A stretch of 64,000 bases of DNA, taken from the NCBI GenBank assembly GCA_965237765.1, contig OZ250157.1:2232001-2296000 (forward strand), given 5' to 3'. The position numbers were made by a program, and so were the translations under genes. The DNA is from WTGJ01 sp965237765. Its GTDB lineage: Bacteria; Chloroflexota; Anaerolineae; Aggregatilineales; Phototrophicaceae. Shown here piece by piece: positions 28,322 to 36,930 of this stretch; the first letter of the stretch is position 1; each line of letters starts with the position of its first letter. The notes beneath the pieces are model-generated. The model saw only the letters and a program-made list of their open reading frames with translations. It searched no databases and had not been told where the DNA came from.

Positions 28322-29512
28322 ATGTTGGTCTTGGGGATGATTTCAGGGACTTCGGTGGATGGCATCGACGCAGCCCTGGTAGAGATCAGTGGCCAGCCGC
28401 CTGCGCTGCAGCTGGAATTGCACCATGCCATTAGCCTGCCGCATGATGCGAACTTACGTGAGCAAATCCTGCGCGCTTGTGACCGCGAAGAGAGCCGCAC
28501 GCCGGAAATCTGCATCCTCGATTTTGCGATTGGCGAGGCCTTCGCCCGAGTCGCGCAACAGTTAATGGAAGAAGCGGGCATCGCGGCGGCGGATGTCTCG
28601 CTCATAGGCTCGCACGGGCAGACCATCTGGCATGAGATCGGCGCGGCGGGTGAAGTCCTTGGCACTTTGCAGATTGGTGCGGCGGCCGTCATCGCCGAGC
28701 GCACGGGCATCACGACCATTGGCAACTTGCGCGCGCGCGATGTCGCGGCCGGCGGCCAGGGCGCGCCCTTCGCGGCGATTTTTGATTGGCTGATGCTGCG
28801 GCTGCCGGAAGATTGGCGCGCGCTGGTGAATATCGGTGGCATCGGCAACATCACCTTCTTGCCGCCTTTATCCAATGACGAGAATCCACCGCTCGCGCTG
28901 GATACAGGCCCCGGCTGTGGCATGATGGATAGCGTTGTATCCATGATTACCCACGGCGCGCAGACTTACGATGATGGTGGCCGCATCGCCGCGCGCGGCA
29001 TTGTAGATGCGGGTTGGCTGAACGAATTGCTCACCCTGCCTTATTTCGCGCAAAAGCCGCCAAAGACGACCGGGCGTGAGCTGTTCAGCAGAACGTTGGC
29101 GACGCAATGGCTGCACGACGGCCGCTCGCGCGGTCTGAGCGACGCCGATATCCTCGCCAGCATCACCGCCCTGACTGCGGCCAGCATCGCCGATAGCATC
29201 CAACGTTTCGCGCCCGCGCCGCCGAGCGAGCTCATCGTGGCCGGCGGCGGCGCCGAGAATTCGACGATGATGGCCATGCTGCGTGATCAGCTGCCGCAAC
29301 TACCTGTTCGCCACCACGACGAACTGGGCATCCGCGCCGAATTCAAGGAAGCGATGTTCTTCGCGCTGCTTGCATACGAGAGTTGGCATGGGCGCGCGGC
29401 CTGGCACCCGGCCCTGACGGGCGCGCGCCACGCCAGCATCCTCGGCGATATCACGCCCGGCGCGAATTTTGCTGCCCTCATCCGTGAGACCTGGTGCGGT
29501 GTGGGCGGATGA
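28322..29512 (+). CDS. anmK: anhydro-N-acetylmuramic acid kinase
   Basis: A 396-residue sugar kinase of the AnmK family, which cleaves the 1,6-anhydro ring of anhMurNAc and phosphorylates it to MurNAc-6-P. The phosphate-binding start MISGTSVDGIDAALVEI, SLIGSHGQTIWHE, VNIGGIGNITFLP and DTGPGCGMMDS are all family signatures, and VAGGGAENSTMM matches the C-terminal nucleotide loop. GGGAG lies six bases before the ATG. It leads the anmK-serine hydrolase-murQ operon, whose frames overlap (ATGA, TGATG), and hands its product to MurQ. Confidence 0.96.
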   Translation: MLVLGMISGTSVDGIDAALVEISGQPPALQLELHHAISLPHDANLREQILRACDREESRTPEICILDFAIGEAFARVAQQLMEEAGIAAADVSLIGSHGQTIWHEIGAAGEVLGTLQIGAAAVIAERTGITTIGNLRARDVAAGGQGAPFAAIFDWLMLRLPEDWRALVNIGGIGNITFLPPLSNDENPPLALDTGPGCGMMDSVVSMITHGAQTYDDGGRIAARGIVDAGWLNELLTLPYFAQKPPKTTGRELFSRTLATQWLHDGRSRGLSDADILASITALTAASIADSIQRFAPAPPSELIVAGGGAENSTMMAMLRDQLPQLPVRHHDELGIRAEFKEAMFFALLAYESWHGRAAWHPALTGARHASILGDITPGANFAALIRETWCGVGG

Positions 29513-30720
29513 CCGAAATCCCCAGCGTCATCGATGTCCAGGGCCTGCCGTCCGCGCAATTGGCTCGACTGGATGTGGCCATTCGCGAGAACATAGGTGC
29601 GGGTGTATTCCCTGCGGCGAGCCTGGCGGTCTATCGGCGCGGGGAGGCCGTTTTTCGCGGTGCCTGGGGATGGCTGGATCCGGAGACGCGGCAACGGCCG
29701 ACGGGGACGGAGACGCGCTTCGACCTCGCCTCGTTAACCAAACTCTTCACGACGACAGCCATCCTGCTCCAAATGGAAGTACAGCGGGTCCAATTGAACA
29801 TCCCTCTTGCCGACGTGCTTCCCGAATTCGCCAGCGAGCGGCTGCGCCCTATCGTAGGACAGCAGGACCCGCATACGCTGGCGCCGATTCCGGCCGACGA
29901 TGGCTACCGTGGCCGAAAGGTGGATTCGAGAAGCGTTCGCTTCCAACACCTGCTGACACATACCTCTGGGTTGCCGGCTTGGCGGGCGCTATTCGCCGAG
30001 GAAGAGGCGCCGGATCCGCGCGAGGATCAGCACGAAGAGCGTTGGCGGCGGATATTGCCGCGTGTCCATCATTACCCCTTCCATTCCCCACCGGGCGCTA
30101 GCGTGAATTACAGTGATATTGGCATGATCTTGCTGGGCGCAGCGCTGGTCCGGTTGGAAGGTCGTTCGCTGCCAACAGTATTCCGCGCGCTAATTTTCGA
30201 TCCGCTCGGTTTGGCGAGCCTGTGTTTTCAACCGCTTACGCTAGATCTGGCGCAATTCGATACCGCTCCAACGGAATGCGATGCCCGCTGGCGGCGCCGG
30301 CGCGTTTGGGGGGAAGTTCATGACGAGAATTCGGCGGCGCTCGGTGGCGTGGCGGGGCACGCGGGCCTCTTTGGCACGGCGGCCGATGTCGCGCGTTTTG
30401 GCGAGGCCTGGCGGCGCAACGAGCTCAGGCTGAACGAGGAGCTCCACCGGTCCGCCACCAAGCACCAGGTGGGAGCAATTGATGAAGGCCGTGGCCTGGG
30501 CTGGTTGTTGAAGGCTACGCGTGATTCCTCCGCCGGCGATCTATTCAGCCGCGAATCTTACGGGCATACTGGCTTTACTGGCACCTCACTTTGGGTGGAT
30601 CCGGCGCGGCATCTAGTCGTCGCCCTGCTCACGAACCGCGTCTATCGCGGGCGCCACGAGCCGGGAATCCATGCCTTTCGCAGGCGCGCGCATGACATCC
30701 TGGCGCAATACGATTGCTGA
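29509..30720 (+). CDS. serine hydrolase, beta-lactamase class C family
   Basis: A 403-residue serine hydrolase. The nucleophile motif is SLTK (Ser75, Lys78) in FDLASLTKLFTT, the tyrosine motif is in VNYSDIGMILLG, and HTG is in ESYGHTGFTGTS, giving the complete triad. No signal peptide is visible, which suggests a cytoplasmic enzyme. The ATG at 29509 overlaps the anmK stop (ATGA). Its place between anmK and murQ parallels Gram-positive MurNAc-catabolic operons that carry a beta-lactamase-like hydrolase, so an esterase or amidase acting on recycled cell-wall fragments is likely. The true substrate is unknown. Confidence 0.88.
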   Translation: MTEIPSVIDVQGLPSAQLARLDVAIRENIGAGVFPAASLAVYRRGEAVFRGAWGWLDPETRQRPTGTETRFDLASLTKLFTTTAILLQMEVQRVQLNIPLADVLPEFASERLRPIVGQQDPHTLAPIPADDGYRGRKVDSRSVRFQHLLTHTSGLPAWRALFAEEEAPDPREDQHEERWRRILPRVHHYPFHSPPGASVNYSDIGMILLGAALVRLEGRSLPTVFRALIFDPLGLASLCFQPLTLDLAQFDTAPTECDARWRRRRVWGEVHDENSAALGGVAGHAGLFGTAADVARFGEAWRRNELRLNEELHRSATKHQVGAIDEGRGLGWLLKATRDSSAGDLFSRESYGHTGFTGTSLWVDPARHLVVALLTNRVYRGRHEPGIHAFRRRAHDILAQYDC

Positions 30721-31616
30721 TGGCAGGGACGCATAACCTCACCGAGCGCGCCAATCCGCAAACCGCCGAGCTGGATCGCCTGTCAACTGCCGAGATGCTG
30801 CGGCGCATCAACGAGGAAGACCAGGGTGTCGCCCGAGCGGTGGAGCGGGCGCTGCCGGCGATTGAGGAGGCTGTAGAGGGTATTGTGGCCCGCTTGCGGA
30901 GCGGCGGGCGCCTATTTTACGTTGGCGCGGGCACGAGTGGACGCCTGGGCGTGCTCGACGCGGTGGAATGTGTTCCGACCTTCAATACTCCGCCCGAAAT
31001 GGTGCAGGCGGTAATCGCCGGTGGCGCCGCTGCCCTTACTCGATCGATCGAAGGGGCCGAGGACGATCGCGCTGGTTCCCATGCCGAACTGGCGCGGCGG
31101 GGACTATCCAAAGGCGACGCGCTCGTGGGCATCGCCGCCAGCGGCCGCACGCCCTATACCATCGGCGCGGTGGAATACGCGCGGGAGCGCGGCGCGCTCT
31201 GTATCGGCATTGCTTGCAACGAGCCTACGCCATTGCTAGAGGCGAGCGAGATTGCCATCGCCGCCCTCGTCGGGCCGGAAGTGATCGCCGGCAGCACGCG
31301 CCTCAAAGCAGGCAGCGCGCAAAAGCTCATCCTCAACATGCTCAGCACGGTTACGATGGTGCGTTTGGGCAAGGTATATGGGAACCGCATGGTCGATGTG
31401 CGCGTTACGAATGCCAAGCTGGCGCGGCGCGCGCTGGCGATGACGATGGAGATCCTCGATATCGAAGAGGTGGCCGCAGCAAAATTGTTGGCGGACGCGC
31501 AGCAAAATGTGAAGACGGCGGTCGTCATGGCGCGGCGCAGCGTCGAGTATGAAGAAGCACGAAATCTACTCTTGGCGTCCGATGGTTTCCTCTCGCGGGC
31601 ACTGCAGAATGACTAA
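30720..31616 (+). CDS. murQ: N-acetylmuramic acid 6-phosphate etherase
   Basis: A 298-residue SIS-domain lyase that removes D-lactate from MurNAc-6-P to give GlcNAc-6-P. The family motifs TERANPQTAELDRLSTAEML, FYVGAGTSGRLGVLDAVECV, IAGGAAALTRSIEGAEDD and GPEVIAGSTRLKAGSAQKLI are intact, with catalytic Glu in DAVE and the second acidic residue in EGAED. I start at ATG 30720, which shares bases with the previous stop (TGATG). The product feeds NagA, encoded convergently three bases beyond its stop. Confidence 0.96.
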   Translation: MAGTHNLTERANPQTAELDRLSTAEMLRRINEEDQGVARAVERALPAIEEAVEGIVARLRSGGRLFYVGAGTSGRLGVLDAVECVPTFNTPPEMVQAVIAGGAAALTRSIEGAEDDRAGSHAELARRGLSKGDALVGIAASGRTPYTIGAVEYARERGALCIGIACNEPTPLLEASEIAIAALVGPEVIAGSTRLKAGSAQKLILNMLSTVTMVRLGKVYGNRMVDVRVTNAKLARRALAMTMEILDIEEVAAAKLLADAQQNVKTAVVMARRSVEYEEARNLLLASDGFLSRALQND

Positions 31617-31619
31617 CCG

Positions 31620-32783
31620 TTATTTTGAGCGATAGACAGACACACCGGCTACGAACGTCTCCTGCACGCGGCCATCTGCCGAAAGTAAGACGAGGTCGGC
31701 GCGCTTACCCGGGACGATGCTGCCGATTTCATCGTTCATGCCGATTGCGCGAGCGGGAATAAGGCTAGCACATTGCCATACCTCGGCGAGCGGCCGGCCG
31801 GTGAAATGTTGCAGATTGCGCAATGCGATATCCAGTGTAAGCAGGCTACCGGCGAGTGACCCATCGATAAGCCGCGCTGCCCCGCCCTCGCAACGCACGC
31901 GCCGGCCATCCTGCTCGTATTCACTGCCTTCGGGCAAGCCAGCGCCGCGCACGGAATCGCTGATGAGGATGACGTTGTCGCTGCCTTTCAGCGCATGAAG
32001 TAGCCGCACGACGCTCGGATGGACGTGAATGCCGTCGGCGATGATTTCGCATCGCAATTCCGGCATGGTCAACGCCGCTCCGAGCAGTCCGGGCTGTCGA
32101 TGGTGCAGTTGGGGCATCGCGTTGAACGTATGCGTTACCTGCCGTAGACCTGCGTCGATCGCGACACTCATCCGCTCGTAACTGGCGGCGCTATGGGCGG
32201 CAGCGGTGGCGATACCCAGCTCGCGGCAGGAGCGAATCAGGCGCATCGCCGATGGCAATTCGGGCGCCAACGAGAGCAAGCGCACGTTTCCCTCGCTCAA
32301 CCAGCGCTCCACCGCCACCATGTCGATGGGACGGATTTGTATATGTTCCTGCGCGCCGGCGTATTCGTGGTTTAGGAAAGGCCCCTCGATATGCGCGCCG
32401 AGTATGCAGGAACTGCCCGTCCCTTTTCCCATCACCAGCGCCAGGTTATCCAGCGCGCGCTGAATCGCTTCGTCTGAAGCTGACCAGGTTGTGGGCAGGA
32501 AACTGGTTACGCCGTGGCGCGCGCAATGTTTGGCGATGGCCTGGAGGGCGGTAGGCGTCGCGTCCATCATTTCGTGACCAGCGGCCCCATGGATGTGCAA
32601 ATCGACGAAACCGGGTAGCAGCGTCAGCCCTGCGCAATCGTGATGATCGGCGCCAGGTTCTGCTGTCACTTCGCCTGTTCCAAAGTCGGCGATGCGGCCC
32701 GCCCGAATGCGTAACCAGCCGCGCTTTATCTCGCTGTGTTCCGTGAAGATCCGCGCATTAAACAGGCATTTTGCAGCTGACAT
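31620..32783 (-). CDS. nagA: N-acetylglucosamine-6-phosphate deacetylase
   Basis: A 387-residue amidohydrolase that turns GlcNAc-6-P into glucosamine-6-P and acetate. The metal-binding GFVDLHIHGAAGHEMMDA, the glutamate in GAHIEGPFLNHEYAGAQ, the histidines in AAHSAASYERM and THTFNAMPQLHHRQPG, and the catalytic aspartate in LISDSVRGAGLPEG all fit the family; the common T/A-A-M-A-A variant after the aspartate is replaced by SVRGAG. It runs toward murQ with a three-base gap, so it is functionally linked but separately transcribed. The start is an ATG at 32783 with no strong ribosome site. Confidence 0.95.
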   Translation of the reverse strand: MSAAKCLFNARIFTEHSEIKRGWLRIRAGRIADFGTGEVTAEPGADHHDCAGLTLLPGFVDLHIHGAAGHEMMDATPTALQAIAKHCARHGVTSFLPTTWSASDEAIQRALDNLALVMGKGTGSSCILGAHIEGPFLNHEYAGAQEHIQIRPIDMVAVERWLSEGNVRLLSLAPELPSAMRLIRSCRELGIATAAAHSAASYERMSVAIDAGLRQVTHTFNAMPQLHHRQPGLLGAALTMPELRCEIIADGIHVHPSVVRLLHALKGSDNVILISDSVRGAGLPEGSEYEQDGRRVRCEGGAARLIDGSLAGSLLTLDIALRNLQHFTGRPLAEVWQCASLIPARAIGMNDEIGSIVPGKRADLVLLSADGRVQETFVAGVSVYRSK

Positions 32784-32848
32784 GACTCGAGTCTAGCACA
32801 GCAAGCAAGGTACCAAGCGCTGATTCGCCTTGCGAGCTGTAAACACGG

Positions 32849-32854
32849 TATACT
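32849..32854 (+). promoter_or_regulatory. possible -10 box for importer B
   Basis: TATACT 34 bases before the importer B ATPase start in the divergent nagA/importer gap; no convincing -35 hexamer at the right distance. Confidence 0.3.
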
Positions 32855-32887
32855 GCCGCGTCATCGTGATCGCGGTGGGGCCGTCAT

Positions 32888-34426
32888 ATGGATAAGGATG
32901 CGAAGATCGTCCTGGAAACGCGCGGCTTGACCAAGCGCTTTCCGGGCGTGTTGGCGTGCGACCATATCAATTTGCGCTTGCAGCAAGGGGAAGTGCTCGG
33001 CCTGCTCGGTGAAAATGGCGCCGGTAAAAGCACGCTGATGAACCTCATTTACGGCCTTTATGCCCCGGATGAGGGTGAAATCTTAGTCGGCGGCCAATCG
33101 GTGAGAATCCAAAGCCCGAACGACGCCATCCGACTCGGCATCGGCATGGTTCATCAACATTTCCAGCTGGTGCCCGTCCTCACCGTCACCGAAAACATCA
33201 TGTTGGGCAACGAATCAGTTCGCGGGATGTTCTTGGATCGACGCTCTGCGCGGCGGCGTATCCTGGAAATATCCGAGCAATATGGACTGGAAATCGAGCC
33301 GGATGTACTCGTGCAAGATATTCCTGTCGGTGTGCAGCAGCGCGTTGAAATCATCAAATCGTTATACCGCAGCGCCGACATCCTCATCCTTGATGAACCG
33401 ACAGCTGTCCTCACACCACAGGAAACAGAAGGCCTCTTCGCCATCATGCGCACGCTCATTGAGAGCGGTGTGAGCATCATTTTCATCAGCCATAAGCTCA
33501 AGGAAATCAAGACGATTTGTGATCGCGCCGCAGTCCTCCGCGGCGGCCGCGTCGTCGGCGAAGCGGACCCGCGCGTCGCTTCAGAGCAGCAATTGGCCTC
33601 CATGATGGTCGGGCGCGAGGTAATTTTGAGCGTCGATAAGGGAAAGGCTCAAGCGGGTGACGAGGTGCTCGTCTTAAACGACATGGAAGTGAGTAACGAC
33701 CGCGATTTGCCGGCCGTGCGCGGCGTTTCGCTCTCTGTGCGAGCGGGGGAAATCTTGGGCATTGCTGGTGTGCAGGGCAACGGTCAATCGGAATTGCTGG
33801 AGGCGCTCACCGGCCTGCGCGAGTTGCTTGGCGGCAGCGTGCTGATCAGCGGGCAAGACGTATCGAACAGCTCGCCGCGGGAAGTTACCGAAACCGGCCT
33901 GGCGCATGTTCCGGAAGATCGGCAGAAGAACGGCCTCATCCGTTCCTTCACTGTTAAGGATAACTGCTTGCTGCAAAACTATTATCTGGACCCTTTCGCG
34001 CGCGGCATCTTCGTCGTCGAGCGCGAGAAAGAGCGAGCCAGCGCCGAGATGGTGCGGGAATATGACGTACGCACTCCGAGCATTTTCGTGCCGATATCCA
34101 GCTTGAGCGGCGGCAATCAGCAAAAAGTGATCGTCGCGCGGGAGTTCTCGCGGCCGATTCAGCTGCTCATCGCCGCCCAGCCGACGCGGGGCCTGGACGT
34201 TGGCTCTATCGAATTCATACATCGGCAAATCATCCGCATGCGTGACGAAGGCGTGGCCGTGCTCCTGGTTTCTACAGAGCTGGATGAAATCCTCTCACTC
34301 TCAGACCGAATTGCCGTCATGTACCACGGTGAAGTGCTGGATGTGCTGGAGAGCGCGGTGGCAACGCGAGAAGATATCGGCTTGTTGATGGCCGGCATCC
34401 GCGGGAAGAAACGCGCAAGCGCGTGA
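32888..34426 (+). CDS. BMP-type nucleoside ABC importer B, ATP-binding protein
   Basis: A 512-residue double ABC ATPase. Domain 1: Walker A LLGENGAGKSTLMN, signature VGVQQRVEIIKSL, Walker B ILILDEPTAVLTPQET; domain 2: degenerate P-loop GVQGNGQSELLEAL, signature SLSGGNQQKVIVAREFS, Walker B remnant LLIAAQPTRGLDVGSIEFIH. This is the YufO-like organisation shared by the three importers here. It begins the cluster ATPase-permease-permease; its own stop overlaps the GTG of the next gene. The matching binding protein gene lies at the other end on the opposite strand. Confidence 0.92.
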   Translation: MDKDAKIVLETRGLTKRFPGVLACDHINLRLQQGEVLGLLGENGAGKSTLMNLIYGLYAPDEGEILVGGQSVRIQSPNDAIRLGIGMVHQHFQLVPVLTVTENIMLGNESVRGMFLDRRSARRRILEISEQYGLEIEPDVLVQDIPVGVQQRVEIIKSLYRSADILILDEPTAVLTPQETEGLFAIMRTLIESGVSIIFISHKLKEIKTICDRAAVLRGGRVVGEADPRVASEQQLASMMVGREVILSVDKGKAQAGDEVLVLNDMEVSNDRDLPAVRGVSLSVRAGEILGIAGVQGNGQSELLEALTGLRELLGGSVLISGQDVSNSSPREVTETGLAHVPEDRQKNGLIRSFTVKDNCLLQNYYLDPFARGIFVVEREKERASAEMVREYDVRTPSIFVPISSLSGGNQQKVIVAREFSRPIQLLIAAQPTRGLDVGSIEFIHRQIIRMRDEGVAVLLVSTELDEILSLSDRIAVMYHGEVLDVLESAVATREDIGLLMAGIRGKKRASA

Positions 34427-36912
34427 CGGAGAGCACGGCCTTGGCGGGCAACCCGTTGTTCACAGCCTGGCGCCGAATTTCGCCGCGCCTGGTGCCCCTA
34501 TTCGCCGTGATCACCGCATTCTTGCTGGGCATCCCTTTCATCATCCTTACGGGCGGCAAGGGCGAGGTCGGGTTGGGAGTGGCCATCGCCGGTAAAGCCT
34601 ATAGCGCATTGATCGAAGGCTCGCTCGGTATCGCAATCAACGATCAACTTTCGGCGAACGATTTGGCAGAAGCGCGCTCCTTCCTCTCCGCCTTGCGGGT
34701 GATACCCGATTCTCCCTTTCCCACGCTAACGTATCGCAATTTGCGTGACATCAAGCGCATGATCGGGCGCGTCCAGCAAGAGGGCGATGAAGCGGCGCGC
34801 CGCTACCTGATGGTCTACGATACCTACGCGGCGCGTTATGAAGTGGCCTATGGTGAGTCGCTCACGGAAGAAGCGCTGGAGGAGCTGGTCGCTCGGCTGG
34901 CGAGCATCGAACGTCTCACGCCGGCGCGCATCCAAGAATTGCGGCCCTTGCTCGAAGGGGATGCGGCCATGCCCGGTTTTGGCTGGCAGCTGGATGCCGA
35001 CGCGCTCAGCAACCGCGAGGCGCGCACGCTCGTGGATGCGGTCGTCGCATTCCCCGGCCTGCGGGCGGAACTGGTGGCGCGGGAAGCGGGGCTGGCGGCG
35101 CAAAGCGACGAGCAATTGCGAGTTGCCGCGCAGGCCAACCTAGCTGAAGGCGGCGCGCTGCTGGCAGCTTTAGCCGATATGGGTGAAGAGGCGGCGCGAG
35201 AATGGCTCGAAGAATTCGCCGCCGCCGCCGAGGCGATCATTGAATTGCCGACGCTCATACCGGCCAGCGCAGATTATGAGCGCGCGGAATTGCTCGCTGC
35301 GATGCAAACCATCGCCGCTGAAGATGTGTTGACCTTGAGGCGGGTGAACGCGCAGCTGGTGGTCGCGGAAGCGATCGCCCTGGAGGTCACTTCTGGCGAC
35401 GCGGCAGACCTTACCGTAATCAGCGGAATCGGCGCTGGACGCGTGGCGGATTTGCGTGAGACCCTGGCCTGGTTGGACGCGACGGACGTCCAGGATGTGG
35501 TGAAACTATACGAGCAGCTCACGCTCCTGGAGACGCTCTATGACGAAGAATTGCTTCCCGAAGAAAATGAATCGGGTGAAGCGAACGATATTGTGGCAAC
35601 TCTGGATGCCGAACTCGAGGCGCTGCTGACGAGGAGCCTGGTGGTACGGCGGCCGGGCGCGCGCGTGCTGGCGCATGATGGTGTCAGCGCGGCCCTGGGG
35701 ATCATCAGCAAGCCGATAATAGATAGGACCGATGCTGATTTTGGCGAGTCGCGCCCGGAGGCTTTCTATTTTCGGCTGGGTGGGAGCGCTTTCCTTTTCT
35801 ATCCACGGCAGCTGGAAGATATGATCGTCCGCTCGCTCCCTTATATCATCGCCGGTCTGGCGGTGGCGCTCGGTTTTAAAGCGGGCATGTTCAATATCGG
35901 TGCGGAGGGGCAACTCTACGCCGCGGGCATCTTCGCCGCCTTCGTCGGGTATAGTGCGCCTTTTACCGATTTGCCTTCATTCTTGCATCTGCCGTTGATG
36001 ATGGTCGCTGGCGTGTTGGGGGGCGCGCTCTGGGCTGCGATACCGGGCGCGCTAAAAGCGTTTACCGGCGCGCATGAAGTCATCACGACCATCATGTTAA
36101 ATTTCGTCGCCATCCGCCTGACAGATTGGCTCATCAAATTCCGCGATCCCTGGCTGATGGGCGACCCAACCGCCAGCGTCCCGCGCACGCCGTATATTGC
36201 CGCCAGCGCGGAGATGCCCTCATTCGATCAGATCGCTGTCTTCTGGATTTTCCTCGCGGGCATATTCGTGCTCTGGCGCAGCACACACGGACGATACGAA
36301 GAAATCCGCCAGCAACCGCGTCTGGCTATTCGCCCACTGGCCTATGCCGCGTTGGTGGTGTTGGGTGGGTTATTTCTGCAATGGACGACCGTGCGGGGGA
36401 GCTTACACCTCGGCCTACTGTTGATGATCGGCGCGGTCTGGTTCACAAACGCGTTATTGGAGCAGACGACGCCTGGCTTTGAGTTGCGCACGGTTGGCGC
36501 GAACCCACACGGCGCGCGCTACGCTGGCATGAGTGTGAAGAAGAATATCATCTTGGCGATGGCCCTGAGCGGCGCGCTGGCGGGATTGGCGGGGGCGATC
36601 GAGATCTCCAGCGTGCAACACCAACTGCAGCCGGATTATTTCCTCGGTCTCGGTTTTGAAGCGATCGCCGTGGCGTTGTTGGCGCAAACCAACCCGCGCA
36701 ACATGATCGCCGCCGGCTTGCTCTGGGGCGGGCTTTGGGCGGGGCAAGATCTGGTGCAAGCGCGCGCCGGTATCTCGCGTGATTTGATCACAGTTGTGAA
36801 AGCGCTCATCATCATGTTCGTGGCGGCGGATGCGATCATCCGTTTCCTCTGGCGCGTGCCGCAACCCTCGCTGGAAGAAAAAGAAGCGGCACTGCGGACG
36901 AGCGGCTGGTAG
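34423..36912 (+). CDS. BMP-type importer B permease 1 with large inserted domain
   Basis: An 829-residue protein, more than twice the usual 350-400. Residues 20-42 form TM1 (LVPLFAVITAFLLGIPFIIL); the family core resumes near residue 470 with YIIAGLAVALGFKAGMFNIGAEGQL and continues with the ATPase-contact loop RTVGANPHGARYAGMSVKKN. Between about 65 and 470 is an Ala/Glu/Leu-rich, apparently helical insertion with no hydrophobic span until near 455; it holds a helix-hairpin-helix-like VISGIGAGRVADLRETLAWL. By topology it should lie outside the membrane. A second smaller insertion with two more hydrophobic segments lies at about 628-684. The start is GTG 34423, overlapping the ATPase stop. The core role is clear; the insertion has no function I recognise. 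Confidence 0.88.
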   Translation: MTESTALAGNPLFTAWRRISPRLVPLFAVITAFLLGIPFIILTGGKGEVGLGVAIAGKAYSALIEGSLGIAINDQLSANDLAEARSFLSALRVIPDSPFPTLTYRNLRDIKRMIGRVQQEGDEAARRYLMVYDTYAARYEVAYGESLTEEALEELVARLASIERLTPARIQELRPLLEGDAAMPGFGWQLDADALSNREARTLVDAVVAFPGLRAELVAREAGLAAQSDEQLRVAAQANLAEGGALLAALADMGEEAAREWLEEFAAAAEAIIELPTLIPASADYERAELLAAMQTIAAEDVLTLRRVNAQLVVAEAIALEVTSGDAADLTVISGIGAGRVADLRETLAWLDATDVQDVVKLYEQLTLLETLYDEELLPEENESGEANDIVATLDAELEALLTRSLVVRRPGARVLAHDGVSAALGIISKPIIDRTDADFGESRPEAFYFRLGGSAFLFYPRQLEDMIVRSLPYIIAGLAVALGFKAGMFNIGAEGQLYAAGIFAAFVGYSAPFTDLPSFLHLPLMMVAGVLGGALWAAIPGALKAFTGAHEVITTIMLNFVAIRLTDWLIKFRDPWLMGDPTASVPRTPYIAASAEMPSFDQIAVFWIFLAGIFVLWRSTHGRYEEIRQQPRLAIRPLAYAALVVLGGLFLQWTTVRGSLHLGLLLMIGAVWFTNALLEQTTPGFELRTVGANPHGARYAGMSVKKNIILAMALSGALAGLAGAIEISSVQHQLQPDYFLGLGFEAIAVALLAQTNPRNMIAAGLLWGGLWAGQDLVQARAGISRDLITVVKALIIMFVAADAIIRFLWRVPQPSLEEKEAALRTSGW

Positions 36913-36930
36913 GGGGCGCTGGGGGCGACG

